From an uncultured Clostridia bacterium (GTDB lineage Bacteria > Bacillota > Clostridia > Oscillospirales > Butyricicoccaceae), in assembly GCA_947856675.1 (NCBI GenBank), contig CANUCM010000067.1:15977-79976 (forward strand): a DNA stretch of 64,000 nucleotides. Direction: 5' to 3'. A program made the translations under genes and the position numbers. Below, in pieces: positions 24,686 through 33,541 of the stretch. Positions within the stretch are counted from its first letter, which is position 1, and each line of letters starts with the position of its first letter. The notes beneath the pieces are model-generated. The model did not search any database. It was given only the letters and a program-made list of their open reading frames with translations, and was not told the origin of the DNA.

Positions 24686-24937
24686 ATGAAAAAACAAAGC
24701 ACCATGTTCCAGGTTTTGAGCGGCCTCAGCTATCTGACACAGGTAGGCCTTTCCGTTGCAACGCCTCTGGTTTTGTGCCTGCTGGGCGCATGGTGGCTGT
24801 ACAACCGGTTGGGGGCAGGCTTGTGGGTTTTTCCGGCCGGTCTGCTGCTGGGGCTTGTCAGCGGCATCATCAGCTTGTGGAACTTTCTTCGCTATGTAAA
24901 CAAAAAAGCTCATGACGACAGGGGGAAGCATCCATGA
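24686..24937 (+). CDS. atpZ: AtpZ-type small membrane protein (F0F1 ATPase accessory)
   Basis: An 83-residue protein with two membrane segments (about 15-36 and 42-65), matching the small AtpZ/AtpI-like proteins that open ATP synthase operons. A GG-rich pair in helix 2 (AGLLLGLVSGIISLWNF) is typical. Proposed roles are Mg2+ or Ca2+ uptake and c-ring assembly. Overlaps the next gene by 4 bases. First gene of a nine- or ten-gene operon. Confidence 0.8.
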   Translation: MKKQSTMFQVLSGLSYLTQVGLSVATPLVLCLLGAWWLYNRLGAGLWVFPAGLLLGLVSGIISLWNFLRYVNKKAHDDRGKHP

Positions 24938-25371
24938 AAATCAGCCCGGTGGTCAAAAAAGAAACTGCCCGCATTGCGTTGGGAGTCTGTGTGCTCTCCG
25001 CAGTGATGCTGGGCATTTTTGCTTTGTGCGGCCGCTTTGATCTCACGGTTTTATGGGGTGCGCTGTTTGGCAGCGCCTACGCCATAACGAACTTTTTCCT
25101 GATGGCTTATACCATTCAGCGAGCCACGGAATCCAAACATACGCAGGCCAAGGCAAAAATTCAAATCTCATATACCCTTCGCAACCTGCTGATGCTCGCT
25201 GTGGGAATTACCGGCATGATAGCTCCGTGCTTTCACTGGCTTGCCGTCATTTTGCCGTTTTTGTTTCCGCGCCTCTCCATTCATCTGATGCATATACTGA
25301 AGCTGGAGAGCCGTCCTGTCAGCGCTGAAGCTGAAAATACAGCAAAGGGGAGGGAATATCAGGACGAATGA
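24934..25371 (+). CDS. atpI: ATP synthase accessory subunit I
   Basis: A 145-residue protein with about four membrane segments. Position between atpZ and atpB and length fit AtpI, which acts as a c-ring assembly chaperone. Sequence conservation in this family is low, so the call rests mostly on context. Overlaps atpB by 4 bases. Confidence 0.78.
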   Translation: MKISPVVKKETARIALGVCVLSAVMLGIFALCGRFDLTVLWGALFGSAYAITNFFLMAYTIQRATESKHTQAKAKIQISYTLRNLLMLAVGITGMIAPCFHWLAVILPFLFPRLSIHLMHILKLESRPVSAEAENTAKGREYQDE

Positions 25372-26114
25372 ACGTAGAAATCAATGGCGCCCGAATCTTT
25401 TTTGAAATACCTGTCCTGGGCGGCATCCCCATTACCGCCACTATGGTGAATGCCTGGTGCATTATGGTGCTTATCATCGGGCTGTGTATCTGGCTTACAA
25501 GGGATTTGAAAGTGCGGCCCACCGGAAAACGGCAGATTGTCGCAGAGTTTGTGGTGCAGACTGCGCAGAAGTTTGTCGTCGGGAACATGGGAGAACGCTT
25601 CCGGAACATGGTTCCGTTTGTCTCGGCGATTTTCAGCATGTCGGTGCTGTGCAGCCTGTCCAGCCTTGTCGGCGCATTTCCTGCGACAAGCGACCTGTCC
25701 ACCGAGCTGGCCTGGGCTGTGGTTGTGTTTATCATGATCACGGGCACCAAAATCCGGACAGGCGGACTCGGCGGATATTTAAAAGGCTTTACACAGCCCA
25801 TTTTTATCCTGACTCCGTTTAATATTCTCAGCGAACTGGCCACGCCGATTTCCATGTCGTTCCGTCATTTCGGCAATATTGTTTCCGGAAGCGTCATCAC
25901 CTCGCTGGTGTATGCGGCACTGGCCGTTGCATCACACGCGCTGTTCGGCTGGCTGCCCGGCGCCCTGGGTGAGATTCTTGGTTCGATTCCGTTTTTGCAG
26001 GTCGGTATCCCGGCCGTTCTCTCGGTGTACTTTGACCTTTTCTCCAGCTGTATGCAGGCATTTATTTTCTGCATGCTCACGATGCTTTATATCGCGAACG
26101 CAGCCGAAGAATAA
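25368..26114 (+). CDS. atpB: ATP synthase F0 subunit a
   Basis: A 248-residue, polytopic membrane protein with the conserved Arg helix in SELATPISMSFRHFGNIVSG, where the Arg faces the c-ring carboxylates. It forms the ion half-channels of the stator. 83 bases of leader, containing AT-rich sequence and AGGAGG, separate it from atpE. Confidence 0.95.
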   Translation: MNVEINGARIFFEIPVLGGIPITATMVNAWCIMVLIIGLCIWLTRDLKVRPTGKRQIVAEFVVQTAQKFVVGNMGERFRNMVPFVSAIFSMSVLCSLSSLVGAFPATSDLSTELAWAVVVFIMITGTKIRTGGLGGYLKGFTQPIFILTPFNILSELATPISMSFRHFGNIVSGSVITSLVYAALAVASHALFGWLPGALGEILGSIPFLQVGIPAVLSVYFDLFSSCMQAFIFCMLTMLYIANAAEE

Positions 26115-26197
26115 TTATCTTTATTTTTGCGGCGTGTGCTGCAAAAATTGAAAATGAGTTTATTATTATTAACAGATTGCGTTAGGAGGATGTTCAC

Positions 26198-26461
26198 ATG
26201 TTGGAAAAAGCAATTGTTCTCGCAGGTTGTGCGGTAGGTGCAGGTCTTGCGCTGATCGCAGGTATCGGCCCTGGTATCGGCGAAGGCTATGCTGTCGGTA
26301 AAGCGTGCGAGGCCATCGGCCGCCAGCCTGAGTGCAAGGGCGAAGTGACCTCGACCATGCTGCTCGGCTGCGCCATTGCAGAAACCACTGGTATTTACGG
26401 CTTTGTCACCGGCCTTCTGCTTATTTTTGTGGCCCCCGGCATTTTCCTCAACCTGCTGTAA
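26198..26461 (+). CDS. atpE: ATP synthase F0 subunit c, two-carboxylate (Na+-type) motif
   Basis: An 87-residue hairpin of two membrane helices with a polar RQPE loop (42-45). Helix 1 has GIGPGIGEGYAVG with E29 at the position of Gln32 in Ilyobacter; helix 2 has AETTGIY with E62, T63, T64 and Y67. The Glu-Glu pair plus the Tyr matches the Na+-binding two-carboxylate motif described for Fusobacterium nucleatum, except that Ser66 is replaced by Thr63. This predicts Na+ coupling of the enzyme, but H+ use cannot be excluded from sequence. Confidence 0.95.
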   Translation: MLEKAIVLAGCAVGAGLALIAGIGPGIGEGYAVGKACEAIGRQPECKGEVTSTMLLGCAIAETTGIYGFVTGLLLIFVAPGIFLNLL

Positions 26462-26499
26462 TCCAAAGACCAGCATCCTGACCCAAAGGGGGGAATATT

Positions 26500-27006
26500 A
26501 TGGACAAATTCCAGTCGCTGGTCACTGTAATGCCGTGGACTTTTATTACAGCCATCTGCAACCTGTTTATTCTGGCCGCCGCATTAAAGCACTTTCTGTT
26601 CAAACCCGTACAGAATGTCTTAAACAAGCGCGCTCAGGAGGTGGAAACCACCTATCAGGAAGCGGAGCAGGCTCGCGAAAGCGCTCAGGCCATGCAGACG
26701 GAATACAAAGCCAAGCTGCAAAGCGCGTATGAAGAAGCCGGCAACATCGTCCGCACGGCCAGCGAACGAGCGGAAGCGCACAGCCAGGAGCTTTTGGAGC
26801 AAGCGCGGAACGAAGTGGCTGCCATGAAGCAGAAAGCTGAACGCGAAATTGCAGATGATCGCAAAAAAGCTGCCGGCGAACTGAAAAATGATATTTCAGC
26901 TCTTGCCCTGGATATTGCCGGCAAAGTGGTTGAAAAGGAACTGGATGCCAAAGCTCACGACGAACTGATTCGCGAGTTTATTGACAAGGTCGGTGACGTT
27001 TCATGA
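26500..27006 (+). CDS. atpF: ATP synthase F0 subunit b
   Basis: A 168-residue protein with one N-terminal membrane segment (about 11-30), then a long charged, Ala/Glu/Lys-rich coiled coil that forms the peripheral stalk. Length is usual. It overlaps atpH by 4 bases. Confidence 0.94.
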   Translation: MDKFQSLVTVMPWTFITAICNLFILAAALKHFLFKPVQNVLNKRAQEVETTYQEAEQARESAQAMQTEYKAKLQSAYEEAGNIVRTASERAEAHSQELLEQARNEVAAMKQKAEREIADDRKKAAGELKNDISALALDIAGKVVEKELDAKAHDELIREFIDKVGDVS

Positions 27007-27533
27007 GTACGGCGGCAAAAGCCTATGGCGGTGCGCTGTACAGCCTTGCATGCGAGGAAGGCTGTACGGATGAAGTGCTGGCCGGTGTGGAACTCGCGGC
27101 TGAGCTGTTTGCGAACAACCCCCGTTATCTCAGCCTGATGAAAAACCCGTCTGTGAGCACCCGCGAGCATCTGGCCCTTTTGGACGAGGCCTTCCGCGGC
27201 AGCATCCATTCCTATGCTTTGAACTTTGTAAAAATTCTGTGTGAAAAGTACGCACTGGAGCTTCTCGGTTCCTGTATTGACGAGTACAGGGCCCTTTTAT
27301 ACAAAGATCGCGGCATATTGCCCGTTACCGCCTACAGCGCCGTTCCTTTATCCGAAAGCCAGCAGGACGCCCTTACCCGGCGGCTCGGCGATACAACCGG
27401 GAAAACCATTATCCTGGAGTGCCGCATTGACACGTCGCTCATCGGCGGCATCAAGCTCTGCTATGACGGACAGCAGCTGGACGGATCCATTGCGGGCCGT
27501 CTTGCATCGCTGCGCCAGGCGCTGATGCAGTGA
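27003..27533 (+). CDS. atpH: ATP synthase F1 subunit delta
   Basis: A 176-residue protein with the helical N-terminal domain (YGGALYSLACEEG) and a C-terminal DTSLIGGIKLCYDGQQLDGSI stretch typical of the family. It joins the stalk to F1. Normal length and operon position. Confidence 0.93.
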   Translation: MSTAAKAYGGALYSLACEEGCTDEVLAGVELAAELFANNPRYLSLMKNPSVSTREHLALLDEAFRGSIHSYALNFVKILCEKYALELLGSCIDEYRALLYKDRGILPVTAYSAVPLSESQQDALTRRLGDTTGKTIILECRIDTSLIGGIKLCYDGQQLDGSIAGRLASLRQALMQ

Positions 27534-27563
27534 TGCATCCATTACCGAAAGTTGGTGATTTCA

Positions 27564-29078
27564 TTGCAGCTGAAACCTGAAGATATCAGCAAAATCATAA
27601 AAAGCCAGATTAAAAACTATGAAAACCGCATCGAATGCTCGGAAACCGGCACCGTCATTCTGGTCGGCGACGGCATCGCCCGCGCATACGGACTGGAAAA
27701 GTGCATGTCCAACGAGCTGGTTGAGTTTGCAAACGGCGAATACGGCATGGCGCTGAACCTGGAAGAAAACAGCGTTGCCATAGTCATTCTCGGTTCTGAT
27801 GAAGGAATCAAAGAGGGCGACACGGTCAAACGGACCGGAAAAGTTGTCAGCGTTCCCGTCGGAGAAAGCATGATTGGCAGGGTCGTCAATGCCCTCGGCC
27901 AGCCGATTGACGGCCGCGGCCCCATTGATACCCAGGAAACCCGCCCCATTGAAAGCCCCGCGCCGGGCATCATTGAAAGAAAAGGCGTTTCCGTACCGCT
28001 GCAAACCGGCATTAAGGCCATCGACAGCATGATCCCCATCGGCCGCGGGCAGCGCGAGCTGATTATCGGCGACCGCCAAACGGGTAAAACCGTTATCGCG
28101 ACCGACACCATCATCAACCAGCGCGGAAAAGACGTGCTGTGCATTTATGTCGCCATTGGCCAGAAGCGCTCCACCGTCACGCAGCTTGTCGAAAACCTGA
28201 CGGCAGCCGGCGCCATGGATTATACCATTGTTGTGGCAGCGACGGCCAGCGAGCTGGCGCCTTTGCAGTACATTGCCCCGTATGCCGGATGCAGCATCGG
28301 CGAGTATTTTATGGCGCAGGGCAAGGATGTGCTGATTATTTACGACGATCTTTCCAAGCACGCTGTGGCATACCGTGCCCTGTCGCTGTTGATCCGCCGT
28401 CCGCCCGGACGTGAAGCCTACCCCGGCGATGTTTTCTACCTTCACAGCCGTCTGCTGGAACGCGCCGCCCGTCTGGCACCCGAATATGGCGGCGGCTCCA
28501 TTACAGCGCTTCCCATTATTGAAACGCAGGCCGGCGATGTGTCCGCCTATATTCCGACCAACGTCATTTCCATTACGGACGGCCAGATTTTCCTTGAAAG
28601 CGAGCTGTTCCACTCGGGTGTCCGGCCGGCGGTAAACCCCGGCATTTCGGTCAGCCGTGTCGGTGGCAACGCACAAATCAAGGCGATGAAAAAAGTGTCC
28701 GGCTCGCTCAAGCTTTTGTATTCCCAGTACCGCGAGCTTCAGAGCTTTGCACAGTTCGGTTCGGACCTCGACGCCGACACCAAACGCCGCCTGGCCCAGG
28801 GCGAGCGCATCGTTGAGGTGCTCAAGCAGGATCGCAACGCACCGGTCGATGTTGAGCTGCAGGTCGCTATTTTGTATGCCGTCACGAACAACTATCTGGA
28901 AGACATTCCGGTCGACAAAATTCACAGCTTTGAAGAGGCTCTGTTTGCTTATCTGCGCGACATGCATGAACCGCTCCTGCGGGAGATTCGCACAAGCGGC
29001 GTGCTGAGCGATGAGAGCGAAGAAACCCTCAAAAAAGCCATCACCGACTGCAAGGCATCGTTTCTTCAACACCAGTAA
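27564..29078 (+). CDS. atpA: ATP synthase F1 subunit alpha
   Basis: A 504-residue protein with Walker A GDRQTGKT, the alpha-specific QKRSTV stretch, and a DVPVD/E-type C-terminal domain. The start chosen is TTG at 27564 (LQLKPEDISKII, read as Met), because it lies 5 bases after GGTGA and matches the family N-terminus; TTG at 27552 and GTG at 27555 would sit on the binding site. Non-catalytic nucleotide site subunit of the F1 hexamer. Confidence 0.95.
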   Translation: MQLKPEDISKIIKSQIKNYENRIECSETGTVILVGDGIARAYGLEKCMSNELVEFANGEYGMALNLEENSVAIVILGSDEGIKEGDTVKRTGKVVSVPVGESMIGRVVNALGQPIDGRGPIDTQETRPIESPAPGIIERKGVSVPLQTGIKAIDSMIPIGRGQRELIIGDRQTGKTVIATDTIINQRGKDVLCIYVAIGQKRSTVTQLVENLTAAGAMDYTIVVAATASELAPLQYIAPYAGCSIGEYFMAQGKDVLIIYDDLSKHAVAYRALSLLIRRPPGREAYPGDVFYLHSRLLERAARLAPEYGGGSITALPIIETQAGDVSAYIPTNVISITDGQIFLESELFHSGVRPAVNPGISVSRVGGNAQIKAMKKVSGSLKLLYSQYRELQSFAQFGSDLDADTKRRLAQGERIVEVLKQDRNAPVDVELQVAILYAVTNNYLEDIPVDKIHSFEEALFAYLRDMHEPLLREIRTSGVLSDESEETLKKAITDCKASFLQHQ

Positions 29079-29099
29079 CCAGGAAAGGAGGGCGCTTAA

Positions 29100-29954
29100 A
29101 TGGCAGGAGCCTCAATGAAAGAAATCAAGCTTCGGGTCAAAAGCGTGCAAAGCACCATGCAGATCACCAAAGCCATGGAGCTTGTCGCCTCCTCAAAGCT
29201 GCGCCGGGCGAAAGAAAATGCCGAACGGTGCCGTCCGTTTTTTGACATCCTGCATCAAACCCTGACAGATATTGCGCTGACCAACCGCGATTTCAGCTCT
29301 CCCTATCTGGTGCGCCGGCCTGTACAAAAATCCTGCTTTGTCGTCATCGCAGGTGACAGGGGGCTGGCCGGCGGCTACAACAGCAATGTGTTCAAGCTGG
29401 CGGCTTCGCAAATGTCGGGGAAAGAGGCTGTGGTTTTGCCCATTGGCAAAAAAGCCGTCGAATATTTTTCGCGGCACGGCTTTAAGCTGCTTTCCACCCA
29501 ATATGCCTCGGTGGAAGCCATTGACAATGCCGATTGCTCGGAAATCGCGCAGGTTCTCACCAAGGGCTATCGCCGCGGGGACTTCGACGAGCTTTTCGTC
29601 ATCTATACAAACTTTGTTTCCATGCTGGTGCAGGACCCTGCCGCAATGGAGATTCTGCCCATCCATGATGTGCGCAGCAGCCAGAGCGGCCAGAATGCGA
29701 GCGGCATGATCCTGTATGAGCCCTCATGCGAGGCCGTGTACAACTCCATCGTGCCGCAGTATACAGCGGGCATACTGTTTTGTGCTGTGGCCGAGTCCCT
29801 TGCTTCCGAGCTGGGCGCACGGCGTACCGCCATGGAATCCGCCAGCAAAAACGCAGGCGAAATGATTGAAGACCTCAATTTGCGCTATAACCGCGCCCGT
29901 CAGGGTGCTATTACACAGGAAATCACCGAAATTGTTGCCGGAGCAGAACACTAA
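29100..29954 (+). CDS. atpG: ATP synthase F1 subunit gamma
   Basis: A 284-residue protein with the N-terminal helix MKEIKLRVKSVQSTMQITKAM and the C-terminal helix ending RARQGAITQEITEIVAG, which together form the rotor shaft. The ATG follows AAAGGAGGGCG. Length is normal. Confidence 0.96.
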   Translation: MAGASMKEIKLRVKSVQSTMQITKAMELVASSKLRRAKENAERCRPFFDILHQTLTDIALTNRDFSSPYLVRRPVQKSCFVVIAGDRGLAGGYNSNVFKLAASQMSGKEAVVLPIGKKAVEYFSRHGFKLLSTQYASVEAIDNADCSEIAQVLTKGYRRGDFDELFVIYTNFVSMLVQDPAAMEILPIHDVRSSQSGQNASGMILYEPSCEAVYNSIVPQYTAGILFCAVAESLASELGARRTAMESASKNAGEMIEDLNLRYNRARQGAITQEITEIVAGAEH

Positions 29955-29993
29955 AGCCGTTCAGCTTTACAGGCATTTTAAGGAGGTTTTTGT

Positions 29994-31388
29994 ATGAATC
30001 CTCAAAACACCGGCACGGTGGTGCAGGTTATCGGCCCCGTGCTTGATGTAAAATTTGAAAACGGCAGCCTGCCCGCTCTGCTCAACGCCCTTACTCTGGA
30101 AATCAACGGGCGGAAATTGACCGCCGAAGTGGCACAGCATATCGGCGACAACGTGGTGCGCTGCATTGCCATGAGCTCTACGGATGGGCTGGTGCGCGGC
30201 ACGCCGGTCGTTGATACGGGCGGGCCCATTACGGTACCGGTAGGGCAGGCGACACTGGGACGCATTTTCAATCTGCTGGGCGAGCCTGTGGACAACCGTC
30301 CCGCGCCCGAAACGGAGGAACGCTGGCCCATTCACCGCCAGCCACCTTCTTATGAAGAACAGGAAAGCACCACTGAAATGCTGGAAACCGGCATCAAGGT
30401 TGTCGATCTTATCTGCCCTTATGCAAAGGGCGGCAAGATAGGTCTGTTCGGCGGCGCCGGCGTCGGAAAAACCGTTCTGATTATGGAGCTTATCAACAAC
30501 GTCGCCACACAGCACGGCGGCCTGTCGGTTTTTACCGGTGTTGGTGAACGTACCCGTGAAGGCAACGATCTCTACAACGAGATGCAGGAGAGTGGCGTCA
30601 TCTCCAAGACCGCTCTGGTCTACGGCCAAATGAACGAGCCGCCCGGAGCCCGTATGCGCGTGGGGCTTTCCGGCCTGACCATGGCAGAGTACTTCCGCGA
30701 CCGCGAAGGGCAGGACGTTCTGCTCTTTATTGACAATATTTTCCGTTTTACGCAGGCCGGCTCCGAGGTGTCTGCGCTGCTGGGCCGCATGCCGTCGGCA
30801 GTCGGTTATCAGCCGACTCTGGCCACGGAAATGGGCGCTCTGCAGGAGCGCATTACCTCAACCAAAAAGGGGTCCATCACTTCGGTTCAGGCCGTATACG
30901 TCCCGGCCGACGACCTGACCGACCCCGCCCCGGCAACGACGTTTGCCCACCTCGATGCCACGACGGTTCTTGACCGTGCCATTTCTTCGCTCGGCATTTA
31001 CCCCGCCGTGGATCCGCTCGGTTCCACCAGCCGTATTCTTTCCCCCGATATCGTCGGCGAAGAGCATTACCAGGTTGCGCGTGAGGTGCAGCGCATCCTC
31101 CAGCGGTATAAGGAGCTGCAGGATATCATCGCAATTATGGGTATGGACGAACTGAGCGACGAAGATAAGCTGACGGTTTCCCGCGCCCGCAAAATCCAGC
31201 GTTTCCTCAGCCAGCCCTTTACCGTCGCCGAGCAGTTCACCGGAATGCAGGGACGCTATGTCCCCATTAAGGAAACCATCCGCGGATTCCGGGAAATTAT
31301 TGAAGGCAAGCACGACGATTTGCCGGAGTCGGCTTTCCTGTTTGCCGGAAGCATCGACGATGTCGTGGAAAAGGCAAAACAGCAATAA
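29994..31388 (+). CDS. atpD: ATP synthase F1 subunit beta (catalytic)
   Basis: A 464-residue protein with Walker A GGAGVGKT (about 153-160), the catalytic GERTREG, DELSEED-type loop (MDELSDED) and the VGYQPTLATEMG stretch. It is the catalytic subunit. AAGGAGG precedes the ATG. Confidence 0.98.
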   Translation: MNPQNTGTVVQVIGPVLDVKFENGSLPALLNALTLEINGRKLTAEVAQHIGDNVVRCIAMSSTDGLVRGTPVVDTGGPITVPVGQATLGRIFNLLGEPVDNRPAPETEERWPIHRQPPSYEEQESTTEMLETGIKVVDLICPYAKGGKIGLFGGAGVGKTVLIMELINNVATQHGGLSVFTGVGERTREGNDLYNEMQESGVISKTALVYGQMNEPPGARMRVGLSGLTMAEYFRDREGQDVLLFIDNIFRFTQAGSEVSALLGRMPSAVGYQPTLATEMGALQERITSTKKGSITSVQAVYVPADDLTDPAPATTFAHLDATTVLDRAISSLGIYPAVDPLGSTSRILSPDIVGEEHYQVAREVQRILQRYKELQDIIAIMGMDELSDEDKLTVSRARKIQRFLSQPFTVAEQFTGMQGRYVPIKETIRGFREIIEGKHDDLPESAFLFAGSIDDVVEKAKQQ

Positions 31389-31426
31389 GCGGCTTGATGC
31401 GCCAGCCAGAGAGGATGTGAGCGGAT

Positions 31427-31831
31427 TTGGCGTTATTCCACCTGCAAATTGTCACGGCCGACGGACTGTTTTTTGATGACGAAGCAGAAAGCATTCTTGT
31501 GCGTACCATCGACGGCGACGTGTGCATTTTGGCCCGACATATAGACTATGTAACCGCGCTGGGAATGGGAGAAGCCCGCGTTACAGCTGGCGGCACAACG
31601 CGCCGCGCGGCCTGTATGGGCGGCATGCTGGCTGTGACAGGCGGCCAAGTGCGGGTCGTGGCTTCGACCTTTGAATGGAAGGAAGATATTGATACCGAGC
31701 GTGCACTGAATGCACAGCAGCGGGCCAGAAATGTGCTGGATTCCGCCGCTGCTTCCGATGAAGAAAAACAATTTGCCCAGGCCGCGCTGGAGCGTGCGGA
31801 AATCCGGCTTCGCGTCGCCGGGCAAAAATAA
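31427..31831 (+). CDS. atpC: ATP synthase F1 subunit epsilon
   Basis: A 134-residue protein with an N-terminal beta-sandwich (VTADGLFFDDEAESILVRT) and a C-terminal helical hairpin that can act as an inhibitory lever. The start is TTG after GAGGATGTGAGC. It is the last gene of the operon and is followed by a strong terminator. Confidence 0.93.
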   Translation: MALFHLQIVTADGLFFDDEAESILVRTIDGDVCILARHIDYVTALGMGEARVTAGGTTRRAACMGGMLAVTGGQVRVVASTFEWKEDIDTERALNAQQRARNVLDSAAASDEEKQFAQAALERAEIRLRVAGQK

Positions 31832-31843
31832 CTGCGCACCGCA

Positions 31844-31881
31844 AAAAAAGCGGCAGCTTCGAAAGAAGCTGCCGCTTTTTT
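31844..31881 (+). terminator. Terminator of the ATP synthase operon
   Basis: A 17-bp perfect stem AAAAAAGCGGCAGCTTC / GAAGCTGCCGCTTTTTT with loop GAAA. Strong. Confidence 0.93.
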
Positions 31882-31950
31882 GTCATACCCGTGTCACTTA
31901 CACAATACACATGGAGCAGGAAACCATATCAGCAAAGGAAGGGTTGTTTT

Positions 31951-33477
31951 ATGGAGCTGCTCAAAAACACCGTAACCCAGTATACTCTTTTATCTGACTG
32001 CACTTACAGTCAGGAGGAAACGCTCGAGACCATTGTCCCGGATGTAAACCCTGATGTTCTGCGTATCATCTGCGCGTCTTCTGAGCTGTGCATCAAGGAA
32101 CAAAGCGTGCAGACCGGAAAAGTCCGCATATCCGGAGAAGTGCATTCGCGAATTTTTTATACGGCCGAAGGCGACCCCTGCATCTGGCAGGTGGAAGGCA
32201 GCACACCGTTTTCCTGTACAGCAGACATTCCTCAGGCACTGCCGGACGACACACTGATTGTATCAGGAAACGCCGTGGGCGCCCAGGCTGTCATGCTGAA
32301 CCCCCGAAAGCTGTCCGTCAAGACACAGTACTGTATCCGCATACAGCTTTACCGCTGCGAAACGCTTTCTTTTGTCAGCGGAGCAGAGTGCGACGGTGAC
32401 GAGGATATTCACACGCAGGTCAGTACCATCACCCCGCTGTTTCTCGTCGGCATACCGCAGCGCCGGCTGGTCATCAATGAAGAAATCCGTCTGTCCGGAG
32501 GAGCTTCCGCGGCAGACAGGCTGTACCGGAGTGAAATTTCCTGGGTCACGGAAGACCTGAAAGTGCTGACAAACAAGATCATGATCCGGGGCAGCGTATG
32601 CGTCAAAGCCACGACGCTGGCCGGAAAAGACACCGGCCTTTCCCAGCACTCTTACAATCTTCCGTTTGCGCAGATTATTGAATCCGACAATACCGATGTA
32701 GGAGATCTGGTGGACATCAGCTACCAGCTGCTGTGTGCCGATGTCCGGCTTGCCGCGGGCGCCGACGGTGCACCGGTCCTCCAGTGCTCCATCACCGCCT
32801 GTGCCCAGGCCTTTGTGCGCCGCCCCATTCCCATGCAGGTTCTTTCAGACCTTTACAGCACCGCCTTTGAAAGCGAAATGGAAACCGAAACCCTCTGTGT
32901 CTGCACGGGAATGCAGTCCCGGAACACCGCTGCGTCTTTTTCTGAAACGGTACAGACCGACTATCCTGCGGTGCGTGTCCATGACGTTGCCGTATGCTGC
33001 GAATGCCGCACGCCCTGCGCCGGGGACGAATCGCTGTCAGGCTGGATTTGTTTTCAGATTCTCTATGAAACGACAACCGGAGGTCTTTGCTGCATGAACC
33101 GTAAGATCTCTTTGGAAGCACAGGCGGATTTCTGCCTTGCCGCAGGAGCATCGGCGCAGCTGGAATGCACAGATCTTCAGACAGCCTGTACGGAAGAGGG
33201 CAGCCTGTGCCTTTCCGGCAAAGGGGTATTCCGCTGCTCGCTTCCCGAAGCCGACAGCTGCTGCCAGGTAAAATCCTTCCAGCTCAACCGCCAGAACGTC
33301 AAGCAGCGCCCCCGCCGCGGCACCCTGATTCTCAGGGCGTACGGCAGCGGCGATACCGTCTGGCAGCTGGCCAAAAAATACGGAGCCTCTCCGGAAGCCA
33401 TTCTTTCTGCCAACAAGGTTTCCTCTGAAAACGAGCTGGCTCCGGGCAAACTCATCATCATCCCTTTCAGCAGATAG
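31951..33477 (+). CDS. sipL: SipL-like spore coat morphogenesis protein (SPOCS/DUF3794 plus LysM)
   Basis: A 508-residue protein with SPOCS/DUF3794-type repeats (for example around PDVNPDVLRIICAS at the N-terminus, and repeats near 180-290 and 320-420) and a C-terminal LysM domain (about 462-506, from GDTVWQLAKKYG to ELAPGKLIIIP). In Clostridioides, SipL binds SpoIVA and is needed to hold the coat to the forespore. Here spoIVA is the next gene, which supports the call. The ATG at 31951 follows AAAGGAAGGG. It is notably Cys-rich, with many Cys residues between about 90 and 440. Confidence 0.88.
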   Translation: MELLKNTVTQYTLLSDCTYSQEETLETIVPDVNPDVLRIICASSELCIKEQSVQTGKVRISGEVHSRIFYTAEGDPCIWQVEGSTPFSCTADIPQALPDDTLIVSGNAVGAQAVMLNPRKLSVKTQYCIRIQLYRCETLSFVSGAECDGDEDIHTQVSTITPLFLVGIPQRRLVINEEIRLSGGASAADRLYRSEISWVTEDLKVLTNKIMIRGSVCVKATTLAGKDTGLSQHSYNLPFAQIIESDNTDVGDLVDISYQLLCADVRLAAGADGAPVLQCSITACAQAFVRRPIPMQVLSDLYSTAFESEMETETLCVCTGMQSRNTAASFSETVQTDYPAVRVHDVAVCCECRTPCAGDESLSGWICFQILYETTTGGLCCMNRKISLEAQADFCLAAGASAQLECTDLQTACTEEGSLCLSGKGVFRCSLPEADSCCQVKSFQLNRQNVKQRPRRGTLILRAYGSGDTVWQLAKKYGASPEAILSANKVSSENELAPGKLIIIPFSR

Positions 33478-33479
33478 CG

Positions 33480-33508
33480 GTTCTAAGGCCGAAGCCTGGC
33501 CATATAAT
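33480..33508 (+). promoter_or_regulatory. Candidate sigma-E-like promoter of spoIVA
   Basis: GTTCTAA, 14 bases, CATATAAT, 34 bases before the spoIVA start. The -10 octamer resembles the Bacillus sigma-E -10; the -35 match is partial. Confidence 0.4.
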
Positions 33509-33541
33509 TCTAACAAAAGTATTCCGCAGGGAGGAATGTGC

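Noticed and set aside
27561..29072. Very long open frame (about 503 codons) on the minus strand opposite atpA
   Set aside because: It is a mirror of the GC-rich, codon-biased atpA gene, has no ribosome binding site and does not resemble any protein.
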